Position numbers and translations under genes: made by a program. The notes under the pieces were generated by a model. It had not been told where the DNA came from. It made no database searches and saw only the letters and a list, made by a program, of their open reading frames with translations. DNA of 7,426 nt from JASMHC01 sp042092935 (GTDB lineage Bacteria > Pseudomonadota > Alphaproteobacteria > Rhodobacterales > Rhodobacteraceae). The DNA is taken from contig JBELFK010000143.1 in NCBI GenBank assembly GCA_042092935.1, positions 1 to 7,426 of the forward strand, read 5' to 3'. Of the stretch, positions 1-6,404 are shown one piece after another (the stretch's first letter is position 1; the number at the start of each line of letters is the position of its first letter).

Positions 1-1154
1 CGTCCGAGGCTTTGACCTCGGTTCAGACCGTGCAGGCCTTCACACGCGAAGCTGAAAGCCGTCGTGAATTTGCGCGGGTGACTGAACAAAGTTTTGAAAG
101 CGCCAAGCGCCGGATCACAACGCGGGCCTTGATGACCTCGATCGTGATCTTTCTGGTGTTCTCGGGCGTGGTTGGTGTGCTGTGGATCGGGGCGCATGAT
201 GTACGCGCGGGGGCAATGAGTTCCGGCGCATTAATCCAGTTCGTGATCTATGCCGTCATGGTGGCGGGTGCTGTTGCCGCTCTGTCGGAAATCTGGGGCG
301 AGTTGCAACGCGCGGCAGGGGCGACGGAGCGATTGGTTGAACTGCTTGAAACCAAAGACATGGTCATTGATCCGCAAAGCCCAAAGGCCCTGGCGCAACC
401 GGCACGCGGCGAAATAGCGTTTAACAATGTGTCGTTTCGCTATCCGGCCCGTCCCGAGGCACCCGCGCTTGAGGGCGTGTCGCTGAATGTGAATCCGGGT
501 GAAACGGTTGCCATCGTCGGCCCGTCCGGCGCCGGGAAATCGACGATTATTCAATTGCTCCTGCGCTTTTACAACACGCAAAGCGGCCAGATCACACTCG
601 ATGGGGTCGAGATTGCGGATATGAGGCGCGAAGATCTGCGGTCGGTACTGGCGCTTGTGCCGCAAGATCCCGTCATCTTTGCCGCCTCGGCGCGCGAAAA
701 CATCCGCTTTGGACGCCCAGAGGCGACAGACGCCGAGGTTGAGGCCGCCGCTACCGCCGCCGCCGCACATGACTTTATCAGCGCCTTGCCCGATAGCTAT
801 GACACCTATGTCGGTGAGCGCGGCGTGATGCTGTCGGGTGGCCAAAAGCAACGCATCGCCATTGCCCGCGCGATCTTGCGCGACGCGCCGGTTCTGCTGC
901 TGGACGAGGCGACAAGCGCGCTTGATGCAGAAAGCGAACGGGCGGTGCAACAGGCCGTCGATGCGCTGGCCGAAGGACGCACCACGTTGATCGTCGCCCA
1001 CAGGCTTGCCACCGTCAAAAAGGCGGATCGGATCGTGGTGATGGATCAGGGCCGCGTTGTGGCACAAGGCAGCCATGACGAGTTGGTCTCGGCTGATGGT
1101 CTTTATGCACGGCTGGCCCGCCTCCAGTTCACCGAAGGCCTTGCGGCAGAATAA
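1..1154 (+). CDS. ABC exporter half-transporter, fused permease and ATPase (5' truncated)
   Basis: This is the C-terminal part of an ABCB/MsbA-type exporter: half of a membrane domain followed by a complete nucleotide-binding domain. It would act as a homo- or heterodimer in the inner membrane, using ATP hydrolysis to export a lipid, drug or peptide. The reading frame is open from the window edge, so the TTG at 12 is an internal Leu and not a start. Counting from that codon as residue 1, two hydrophobic segments at about 42-62 and 74-94 fit the last two membrane helices. The ATPase has Walker A (GPSGAGKS, 170-177), the Q-loop Gln218, signature LSGGQ (274-278), Walker B VLLLDE (294-299) and the H-loop His330, so it looks active. 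About 384 residues are visible against roughly 600 for the family, so about 200 residues lie upstream. The family is certain; the substrate is unknown and no partner gene is visible. Confidence 0.95.
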   Translation, partial: SEALTSVQTVQAFTREAESRREFARVTEQSFESAKRRITTRALMTSIVIFLVFSGVVGVLWIGAHDVRAGAMSSGALIQFVIYAVMVAGAVAALSEIWGELQRAAGATERLVELLETKDMVIDPQSPKALAQPARGEIAFNNVSFRYPARPEAPALEGVSLNVNPGETVAIVGPSGAGKSTIIQLLLRFYNTQSGQITLDGVEIADMRREDLRSVLALVPQDPVIFAASARENIRFGRPEATDAEVEAAATAAAAHDFISALPDSYDTYVGERGVMLSGGQKQRIAIARAILRDAPVLLLDEATSALDAESERAVQQAVDALAEGRTTLIVAHRLATVKKADRIVVMDQGRVVAQGSHDELVSADGLYARLARLQFTEGLAAE

Positions 1155-1202
1155 TTGCCGTTGACCGCTAGGTTAATCTTGATCCGAAGCCAAATCGCGC
1201 AC

Positions 1203-1254
1203 ATCCTGCTCCAATCAAACGGATAAGCACCGAAAAAGGTGCATTGGGGAGGAT
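1203..1254 (+). promoter_or_regulatory. Predicted 5'-leader RNA structure masking the ribosome binding site of the acyl-CoA synthetase
   Basis: The ribosome binding site of the next gene is GGGGAGGA at 1246-1253, four bases before the ATG at 1258. Upstream bases pair with it in register. 1203-1207 (ATCCT) pairs with 1250-1254 (AGGAT), G1208 is bulged, and 1209-1215 (CTCCAAT) pairs with 1243-1249 (ATTGGGG) with one U.G wobble. An upper hairpin, GCACC (1227-1231) with GGTGC (1238-1242) and loop GAAAAA, stacks directly on top. All 17 bases from 1238 to 1254 are therefore paired on the 3' side, while the 5' side has an 11-base bulge at 1216-1226. The base pairing is seen directly; a role in controlling translation (riboregulator, thermometer or protein target) is inference. 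No run of T follows, so it is not an intrinsic terminator. Confidence 0.5.
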
Positions 1255-1257
1255 ATT

Positions 1258-3138
1258 ATGGCGTTTGCTTCAAAGGCTGACCGCGATGCAATTGAAAATG
1301 AAATGGCGTGGGAAGATCGGGATTTGCCCGTCACCATGTACGATTTCATAACATCGACCAAAGAGCGATTCCCGGATCGGCCAGCGGTCAGTTTTCAGAT
1401 ATTGTCAGGGCCTAAGGACAAAGCCGAAACCCTGTCCTGGAGCGCGTTTCACGCCCGTTCAATGCAGGCGGCCAACATGTTTCGGGACATGGGGATTGGG
1501 CCGGACGACACCGTCGCCTATATCCTTCCCATTTGCCACGAAGCCTCGGTGACGTTGATCGGGGGCATGATCGCAGGCATCGCCAATCCCATCAACCCGT
1601 TGCTGGAGCCTGAGCAGATTGCCGGCATTCTGCGGGAAACCAACGCCAAAGTTGTGGTGACGCTAAAAGCCTTCCCAAAAACCGACGTCGCCCAGAAAAC
1701 CACCGAGGCCGTGCGCCATGCACCAAAAGTGCATACGGTTCTCGAAGTTGACCTCAACCGCTATCTCACGCCGCCCAAGTCCTGGATCGTGCCCCTGATC
1801 CGCCCCAAGAACACCGGCGAACACCACGCAAAGGTTTTGGATTTCACAACCGAGATCGAAAAGCATTCAACCGAGCTTCAATTCGACGACCCCAAACAGG
1901 ATCGTGTTGCTGCCTATTTCCACACGGGCGGCACAACCGGCACACCGAAGGTTGCCCAACACAAGTATTCGGGCATGGTCTACAATGGTTGGCTAGGTCA
2001 GCGGCTGCTGTTCGACGAATTTGACAGCGTGATGTGCCCGTTACCATTGTTCCACGTCTTTGCGGTGCAGGTGATCTTGATGTCGATGCTGGCCTCAGGC
2101 GGGCACGCGGTCTTTCCGACCCCGGCGGGATACCGCGGCGACGGTGTCTTTGACAACTTCTGGAAGCTGATTGAGCGCTGGGAAACCACCTTTATCATAA
2201 CAGTGCCGACAGCCGTGGCGGCATTGATGCAGCGACCAGTCGATGCGGATATTTCGACAGTGAAGAAAGCGTTCTCAGGTTCGGCACCGATGCCGCTTGA
2301 GCTGTTCAAGCGCTTCACAGACACTTCGGGCATCACGATTGTCGAAGGCTACGGGTTGACCGAAGCCACCTGTCTTGTGTCCTGCAATCCGCCCGAGGGT
2401 GAAAAACGTGTCGGCTCGGTCGGGGTTCCATTCCCACATACCGACGTGCGGATCGTCAAATCCACACCGGACGGTGACGTTGAATGCGCGGTCGATGAGG
2501 TCGGTGAAATTTGTATCGCGAACCCCGGTGTCTGGGCCGGGCACACCTATACTGAGACGGACAAAAACGAGGGTCTTTTCTACCGCGACACGCACCTGCG
2601 CACTGGTGATCTCGGACGCGTGGATGACGCGGGTTATCTTTGGATCACGGGCCGTGCCAAGGATCTGATTATTCGCGGCGGGCACAACATCGATCCGGCC
2701 GAGATCGAAGAGGCCATGCAGCTTCATCCTGCCGTCGCATTCGCAGGGGCAATCGGTCAGCCGGACGCGCATTCCGGCGAATTGCCCTGTTGCTACGTCG
2801 AGTTGATCGATGGGGCCACCGTTTCGAGCGACGAGTTGATGGAGCACGCCCAAACCCAAGTGCACGAGCGCGCCGCGCGGCCCAAACATATGGAGATTGT
2901 CGCGGAATTGCCGAAAACGGCGGTTGGCAAGATCTTCAAGCCGGATCTGCGCAAAATGGCGATCACCCGCGTCTACAATGAAGCCTTGGAAGCGGCTGGA
3001 TGTTCTGAACGGGTCGTCGAAGTGGTGGACGACAAGAAGCGCGGTTTGGTGGCTTTCGTTGCCCCGAAAGGCGACGAGGCGAAGATCACCGAAGTTCTGG
3101 GGGCCTTTACACGGCCTTGGAATTGGGCGGATGAATAA
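1258..3138 (+). CDS. AMP-forming acyl-CoA synthetase, long FadD-like form
   Basis: This is a class I adenylate-forming enzyme of 626 residues. It should activate a carboxylic acid with ATP to an acyl-AMP and transfer the acyl group to CoA in the cytoplasm. Visible motifs, in order, are the phosphate-binding loop TGGTTGTPK (223-231), the aromatic/AMP motif GYGLTEAT (364-371), TGD (449-451), the hinge region GRAKDLIIRGG (465-475) and the A10 motif with the likely catalytic Lys558 (PKTAVGKIFK). The P-loop begins FHTGG where YTSG-type sequences are commoner. It is longer than typical 510-560 residue ligases: there is extra sequence between about 165 and 215, and about 68 residues follow Lys558. 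The ATG is supported by GGGGAGGA four bases upstream. The substrate (fatty, aromatic or other acid) cannot be told. The upstream exporter ends 103 bases before it and the downstream pirin gene starts 100 bases after it, so co-transcription is possible but not shown. Confidence 0.92.
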   Translation: MAFASKADRDAIENEMAWEDRDLPVTMYDFITSTKERFPDRPAVSFQILSGPKDKAETLSWSAFHARSMQAANMFRDMGIGPDDTVAYILPICHEASVTLIGGMIAGIANPINPLLEPEQIAGILRETNAKVVVTLKAFPKTDVAQKTTEAVRHAPKVHTVLEVDLNRYLTPPKSWIVPLIRPKNTGEHHAKVLDFTTEIEKHSTELQFDDPKQDRVAAYFHTGGTTGTPKVAQHKYSGMVYNGWLGQRLLFDEFDSVMCPLPLFHVFAVQVILMSMLASGGHAVFPTPAGYRGDGVFDNFWKLIERWETTFIITVPTAVAALMQRPVDADISTVKKAFSGSAPMPLELFKRFTDTSGITIVEGYGLTEATCLVSCNPPEGEKRVGSVGVPFPHTDVRIVKSTPDGDVECAVDEVGEICIANPGVWAGHTYTETDKNEGLFYRDTHLRTGDLGRVDDAGYLWITGRAKDLIIRGGHNIDPAEIEEAMQLHPAVAFAGAIGQPDAHSGELPCCYVELIDGATVSSDELMEHAQTQVHERAARPKHMEIVAELPKTAVGKIFKPDLRKMAITRVYNEALEAAGCSERVVEVVDDKKRGLVAFVAPKGDEAKITEVLGAFTRPWNWADE

Positions 3139-3144
3139 ACGCGT

Positions 3145-3164
3145 ATTGTGCACATGCGCACAAT
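3145..3164. promoter_or_regulatory. Inverted repeat just after the acyl-CoA synthetase stop: operator or hairpin
   Basis: ATTGTGC (3145-3151) and GCACAAT (3158-3164) are perfect inverted arms of seven bases around a six-base spacer, starting six bases after the TAA. The ATTG...CAAT ends and 20-base span suit a dimeric repressor site (MarR, GntR or TetR type). The sequence could equally form an RNA hairpin at the 3' end of the synthetase message. The nearest T-run (3173-3176) is four bases long and eight bases downstream, so it is a poor intrinsic terminator. An alternative pairing, CACAT (3151-3155) with ATGTG (3167-3171), overlaps it. The symmetry is seen; the function is inferred. Confidence 0.4.
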
Positions 3165-3185
3165 CAATGTGATTTTCCGGCCCTG

Positions 3186-3214
3186 TTCAATCAAATCGAT
3201 CAGGTCCATATAGG
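3186..3214 (+). promoter_or_regulatory. Weak candidate promoter for the pirin gene
   Basis: A TATAGG box at 3209-3214 lies 17 bases downstream of TTCAAT (3186-3191), which matches only three of six -35 consensus positions. The spacing is right, and the predicted start would leave a leader of about 20 bases before the ATG at 3239. The dyad at 3145-3164 lies about 20 bases upstream of the -35 box. Read-through from the synthetase gene is an equally good explanation for pirin expression. Confidence 0.25.
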
Positions 3215-3238
3215 TGAGACGCCAACAAGGAGTTTGCC

Positions 3239-4150
3239 ATGACATTCCGGCCTGTAAAATCCGAAACCATAGCCCAGCCAACGATGGAGGGGGCAGGGGT
3301 TCATCTGCACCGTGTCTTCGGATTTGGCGACACAAAGGAAAGCGATCCGTTTCTATTGCTGGACGATTTTCGCAATGATGATCCGATGTTCTATAGCAAA
3401 GGATTTCCCTGGCACCCGCATCGCGGTATCGAGACGATTACCTATGTGTTGGAAGGCACGGTCGAGCATGGCGATAGTCTTGGCAACAAGGGCTTGCTCG
3501 GGGCGGGGTCGGTTCAATGGATGACCTCGGGGTCCGGCATCATGCATCAGGAAATGCCTGCGGGTGACCATTTGGGCCGGATGCATGGCTTCCAGCTTTG
3601 GGCCAATCTGCCGTCGCGACTTAAAATGACGGCGCCTCGGTATCAGGACATTCAGGCCAGCGACATACCCGAGATCATCGACGATGACGGAACCCGCGTG
3701 AAAATCATCATCGGCAACTTCTGGGGCAAAGCGGGGCCGGTGGACGGGATCGCGGCCGAGCCGATGTATATCGATGTGTCCATTCCGCCCAATACCCGAA
3801 AAACCCTGCCAGTTGATGCGTATTCCAACGCATTTGCTTATGTTTTTGCGGGTTCGGCTGATTTTCGCGATGCGTCGCGCCCTATGGGCGTGCGGGTCGA
3901 GAAAGAATTTCAGGGCGAGGAACTGAATATCCACGATCTCAGCGGAAACCGGACTTTGGTGCGCTTTGATACCGGTGATGAAATAACGCTACGCTCTGGC
4001 CCCGAGGGGGTTCGGTTCTTGTTGATTAGCGGTCGCCCGCTTGAGGAACCTGTCGCTTGGCACGGCCCCATCGTGATGAACACACGGGCCGAGCTGCATC
4101 AAGCTGTGCAAGAGTTGAACAACGGAACGTTCATTCGTCCGCAACACTAG
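3239..4150 (+). CDS. Pirin family bicupin protein
   Basis: The product is a 303-residue pirin, a two-cupin beta-barrel protein with a metal site in the N-terminal barrel. The pirin_N hallmarks are clear: FLLLDDF near residues 38-44, HPHRGIET (59-66), an LEGTVEHGDS stretch (71-80), and MTSGSGIMHQEMP (95-107). The four expected metal ligands His59, His61, His103 and Glu105 are all present. The C-terminal cupin, from about residue 170, includes YVFAGSADF and a LLISGRPLEEPVAWHGP-type segment, as in full-length pirins. Known pirins include quercetin 2,3-dioxygenases (E. coli YhhW) and proteins acting as redox-sensitive regulators or enzyme partners; which applies here is open. AAGGAG (3227-3232), six bases before the ATG, supports the start. 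Cytoplasmic: no signal peptide is seen. It converges with the rnhA gene, leaving 50 bases between stops. Confidence 0.93.
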   Translation: MTFRPVKSETIAQPTMEGAGVHLHRVFGFGDTKESDPFLLLDDFRNDDPMFYSKGFPWHPHRGIETITYVLEGTVEHGDSLGNKGLLGAGSVQWMTSGSGIMHQEMPAGDHLGRMHGFQLWANLPSRLKMTAPRYQDIQASDIPEIIDDDGTRVKIIIGNFWGKAGPVDGIAAEPMYIDVSIPPNTRKTLPVDAYSNAFAYVFAGSADFRDASRPMGVRVEKEFQGEELNIHDLSGNRTLVRFDTGDEITLRSGPEGVRFLLISGRPLEEPVAWHGPIVMNTRAELHQAVQELNNGTFIRPQH

Positions 4151-4187
4151 CGCGTCTCGCGACAGGTCGGTCAGACCGCTAACCTGT
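4151..4187. other. Hairpin-forming spacer between convergent pirin and rnhA genes
   Basis: The 50-base gap between the two converging stops contains CGCG-TCT-CGCG (4151-4161). Next to it is a longer dyad in which ACAGGT (4162-4167) pairs with ACCTGT (4182-4187) and CGGT (4168-4171) pairs with ACCG (4175-4178), with loop CAG and a three-base bulge. Transcripts from either direction could fold here. Neither strand has a T-run after the stem, so it is not a canonical intrinsic terminator. It may be a processing or stabilising 3' end, or Rho may end transcription here. Confidence 0.4.
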
Positions 4188-4200
4188 ATTGCGCTTTGGG

Positions 4201-4653
4201 CTAGGATTTGAAAGGAGCCATGCCTTCACGCGCCAATTCATCGGCGCGTTCATTCTCGGGATGACCGGCGTGGCCTTTGACCCATTCCCATGTGACGGTG
4301 TGTCTGGCTTGCGCCTCGTCCAATCGCTGCCAGAGATCCGCGTTTTTCACTGGCTTTTTGTTTGCCGTCCGCCATCCGTTGCGCTTCCACCCATGGATCC
4401 AGCTTGTCACACCGTTTTTTACATAGGTGCTGTCGGTGACGACCGTGATCTCACTTGCGCGCTCTAGGGCTTCAAGGGCGTTGATCGCGGCCAAAAGCTC
4501 CATCCGGTTGTTGGTGGTTTCAGGTTCGCCGCCGGACAGGCCCTTTTGCTTTACGAGCGCGTCACCCTTTTTGGCCTGTAGCAAAACCCCCCATCCGCCG
4601 GGTCCGGGGTTGCCCGAGCACGCCCCGTCGGTGAATGCGTAAAGCGCACTCAT
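4201..4653 (-). CDS. rnhA: Ribonuclease HI
   Basis: The enzyme cuts the RNA strand of RNA:DNA hybrids, removing R-loops and primer RNA in the cytoplasm. The protein has 150 residues, close to the E. coli enzyme (155). The carboxylate active site is complete: Asp9 (in FTDGACSGNPGPGGWG), Glu52 (NRMEL), Asp74 (TDSTYV) and Asp138 (NERADELA). The catalytic-loop His128 (GHAGH) is also present. The basic Trp-rich stretch WIHGWKRNGW (85-94) matches the hybrid-binding handle of bacterial RNase HI. The ATG overlaps the stop of the upstream GST gene as ATGA, so translational coupling is expected. It is the last gene of the ispH-GST-rnhA cluster and ends 50 bases from the convergent pirin stop. Nothing in it is abnormal. 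Confidence 0.97.
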   Translation of the reverse strand: MSALYAFTDGACSGNPGPGGWGVLLQAKKGDALVKQKGLSGGEPETTNNRMELLAAINALEALERASEITVVTDSTYVKNGVTSWIHGWKRNGWRTANKKPVKNADLWQRLDEAQARHTVTWEWVKGHAGHPENERADELAREGMAPFKS

Positions 4654-5270
4654 TTTGAGTGCTCGAGCGTTACAAACCCCGGCAGCCCTTGGATGCGCTC
4701 GATCCAGCGCTCGATGGCCGGGAACAACGACATGTCATATCCCCCACGCGTGCCGGAGCTGTGTGTGTATCCAAACACGGCAATATCGGCGATGGTCGGC
4801 GTGGGGCCAACAAGCCACTCATGGTCGCTGAGATGGGCATCGAGCAACCCAAACAGGGCATTGCCCGATCGAAGCAACCCCTCCATGCGGTCGGGCGTCG
4901 CTTGATCCGCCATATGCGGATAAGACTTCAACGAGGCCCGAACGGCGATGGTCGGCTCCATGCGGTTTTGCTCAAAGAACATCCACTCTAATACTCCGGT
5001 TTGCGTCAGTGTGTCCGTAGGCAGATATTGCGTGCCAGCCGCCAGAAACCATAGGATCGCACCGGATTCGGTCAGGATATTTCCGTCCGCAAGATGCAAA
5101 GCTGGCAGCTTGCCCAGAGGCAAGTGCCCCTCGTCCTTGGCACGCCGAAGCGCGTCTGACTCGGCCTCGCAAGCGACATGCGTGTAATCGAGACCCAAAA
5201 GCGCAAGAAGCAAGCGCACCTTGTAGCTGTTGCCCGAACTGGGCATGGAATATAACGTCATGTCAGACAA
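4650..5270 (-). CDS. Glutathione S-transferase family protein
   Basis: A 206-residue cytosolic GST with an N-terminal thioredoxin-like domain and an all-helical C-terminal domain. Visible hallmarks are the strand-plus-active-site region TLYSMPSSGNSYKVRLLL (residues 5-22) with candidate catalytic Ser11, Ser12 or Ser15, the cis-proline Pro56 in GKLPAL, and the glutathione-binding Glu68-Ser69 in LTESGAIL. In the C-terminal domain the N-capping segment TIADIAVFGY (159-168) carries Asp162. No Cys or Tyr occupies the expected catalytic spot. The likely start is TTG at 5270, because GGAG (5278-5281) lies seven bases upstream; the ATG three codons later (5261) would have that site 16 bases away, giving a 203-residue product. 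It lies 52 bases after ispH and overlaps rnhA by four bases. The substrate is unknown. Confidence 0.92.
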   Translation of the reverse strand: MSDMTLYSMPSSGNSYKVRLLLALLGLDYTHVACEAESDALRRAKDEGHLPLGKLPALHLADGNILTESGAILWFLAAGTQYLPTDTLTQTGVLEWMFFEQNRMEPTIAVRASLKSYPHMADQATPDRMEGLLRSGNALFGLLDAHLSDHEWLVGPTPTIADIAVFGYTHSSGTRGGYDMSLFPAIERWIERIQGLPGFVTLEHSK

Positions 5271-5322
5271 GAAACATCTCCGGTTGGGGATTGGTCAGAG
5301 CGATGTCAGATATTGTACCGCA

Positions 5323-6276
5323 TCAACTGGCTTTGCGTAAAACACGAGGCACTTTGAACTCGACGTTTTCCTGTGCAGTCTCGACAATTTCAACGGTCAC
5401 GTCGAACCGTGCTTTAAAGGCATCGATGACTTCATCGACCAAGACTTCGGGGGCCGAGGCCCCGGCGGTTATGCCAATACGGTCAATATTCCCAAGTGCG
5501 CGCCAATCAATGTCCGAAGCGCGCTGAACCAGTTGCGAATACTCACATCCAGCCTTGCGGCCAACTTCCACCAAGCGGCGCGAGTTTGATGAATTGGGTG
5601 CCCCGACCACCAGCATTGCTGAAACCTGTTCGGCCATCGTTTTGACAGCGGCCTGGCGATTGGTCGTCGCATAGCAAATGTCTTCTTTATGCGGCCCCTT
5701 GATCGCCGGAAAGCGCGCTTGGAGCGCCTGGATGACGTCAATTGTGTCGTCCACCGACAATGTTGTTTGGGTGACGAAAGCAAGGTTTTGCGGATCGCGC
5801 ACGTTAAGCGTAGCCACATCGGCGGGGGTTTCCACAAGCAGCACCTCGCCGTCGGGCAATTGTCCCATTGTACCTATGGTCTCGGGGTGGCCTTCATGGC
5901 CGATCATGATGATCTGAAGTCCGTTTTCGTGGTGGCGGGCCGCTTCGATATGGACCTTGCTCACTAAGGGGCATGTTGCATCCACAAAGACCATTTCGCG
6001 CTTTGCGGCTTCGGCAGGTACGGTCTTGGGTACGCCGTGTGCCGAAAAGATCACCGGACGGTCGTCAGGGCATTGGTCCAATTCATCAACGAAGATCGCG
6101 CCTTTGTCTTTCAGCCCATCGACAACAAATTTGTTGTGCACAATTTCATGACGCACATAGACCGGAGCGCCCCATTTCGTCAGCGCCATTTCCACAATCT
6201 TGATCGCGCGATCTACGCCTGCACAGAAACCGCGGGGGGCTGCCAGAAATAGGGTGAGTGCTGGTTTGTCGCTCAT
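5323..6276 (-). CDS. ispH: 4-hydroxy-3-methylbut-2-enyl diphosphate reductase (LytB)
   Basis: IspH carries out the last step of the MEP pathway, reducing HMBPP to isopentenyl and dimethylallyl diphosphate with an iron-sulfur cluster in the cytoplasm. The 317-residue protein has the three cluster-binding cysteines at Cys18 (PRGFCAGV), Cys102 (DATCPLV) and Cys201 (DICYATT). Substrate-site residues are in HNKFVV (His47), SAHG (His80), GHEGHPET (His130, Glu132), TQTTLS and NSSNSRRL (228-235), followed by GITAGASAPE (268-277). Length and motif order match the family (E. coli 316). The ATG at 6276 has GAGG just upstream. It is the first gene of a minus-strand cluster with the GST and rnhA genes, and is separated from the NYN gene behind it by a strong terminator, so it needs its own promoter. 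Confidence 0.98.
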   Translation of the reverse strand: MSDKPALTLFLAAPRGFCAGVDRAIKIVEMALTKWGAPVYVRHEIVHNKFVVDGLKDKGAIFVDELDQCPDDRPVIFSAHGVPKTVPAEAAKREMVFVDATCPLVSKVHIEAARHHENGLQIIMIGHEGHPETIGTMGQLPDGEVLLVETPADVATLNVRDPQNLAFVTQTTLSVDDTIDVIQALQARFPAIKGPHKEDICYATTNRQAAVKTMAEQVSAMLVVGAPNSSNSRRLVEVGRKAGCEYSQLVQRASDIDWRALGNIDRIGITAGASAPEVLVDEVIDAFKARFDVTVEIVETAQENVEFKVPRVLRKAS

Positions 6277-6300
6277 GGGGCCTCGCTTTGCTGTCTAGTT

Positions 6301-6329
6301 TAGATAGGTCAGCCCGAGGGTGCTGTAAA
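6301..6329 (-). promoter_or_regulatory. Candidate promoter for the ispH-GST-rnhA cluster
   Basis: On the minus strand TTTACA (6324-6329), five of six matches to TTGACA, is followed after exactly 17 bases by TATCTA (6301-6306), a weaker -10 box. Transcription would begin near 6294, leaving a leader of about 17 bases before the ispH ATG. The location is what one expects, because the terminator at 6343-6380 blocks read-through from the gene behind. No other good pair is visible in this gap. Confidence 0.4.
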
Positions 6330-6342
6330 TGAACTGGGCCTG

Positions 6343-6380
6343 AAAAAAGGGCCGCGCGATCCCCAAAAACCGCGCAGCCC
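6343..6380 (-). terminator. Rho-independent terminator of the NYN-domain gene
   Basis: Read on the minus strand, GGGCTGCGCG (6380-6371) and CGCGCGGCCC (6358-6349) form a ten-pair stem with one U.G wobble and a 12-base loop, followed immediately by six T (6348-6343). It lies 24 bases past the TAA of the NYN-domain gene and ends 66 bases before the ispH start codon. All elements of an intrinsic terminator are present, so the two minus-strand transcription units are probably separate. Confidence 0.88.
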
Positions 6381-6400
6381 ATTTGCCGTGAGTGGCAAAT
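6381..6400 (-). other. Second hairpin abutting the terminator
   Basis: ATTTGCC and GGCAAAT form a perfect seven-base inverted repeat around a six-base loop. It begins four bases after the NYN gene stop and ends exactly where the terminator stem starts at 6380. Such tandem stems may protect the 3' end or help termination. It could alternatively be a small protein-binding dyad. The structure is seen; the role is inferred. Confidence 0.5.
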
Positions 6401-6404
6401 ATTC

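Noticed and set aside
12..14. TTG as the start codon of the ABC transporter
   Set aside because: The frame is open upstream to the window edge, and homologous membrane-domain sequence (the E-x-L-x-x-V-x-x-V-x-AF pattern) spans this codon, so it is internal.
231..1076. Long minus-strand open frame (281 codons) opposite the ABC transporter
   Set aside because: It lies wholly antisense to clear ABC ATPase motifs, shows no recognisable domain, and long antisense frames are common in GC-rich coding DNA.
1155..1202. TTGACC at 1161-1166 as a -35 box for the acyl-CoA synthetase gene
   Set aside because: No acceptable -10 sequence lies 16-18 bases downstream, so no promoter is called in this gap.
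2275..3153. Long minus-strand open frame (292 codons) opposite the acyl-CoA synthetase C-terminus
   Set aside because: It is antisense to the conserved A5-A10 motifs and has no recognisable protein family features.
3353..3934. Minus-strand open frame of 193 codons opposite pirin
   Set aside because: It is a shadow of the pirin gene, which has all four metal ligands and a good ribosome site on the plus strand.
5261..5310. Repeated TCTGAC hexamers around the GST start (minus strand)
   Set aside because: The copies are short and irregularly spaced, one of them forms the Ser-Asp codons of the GST, and the pattern is within chance expectation.
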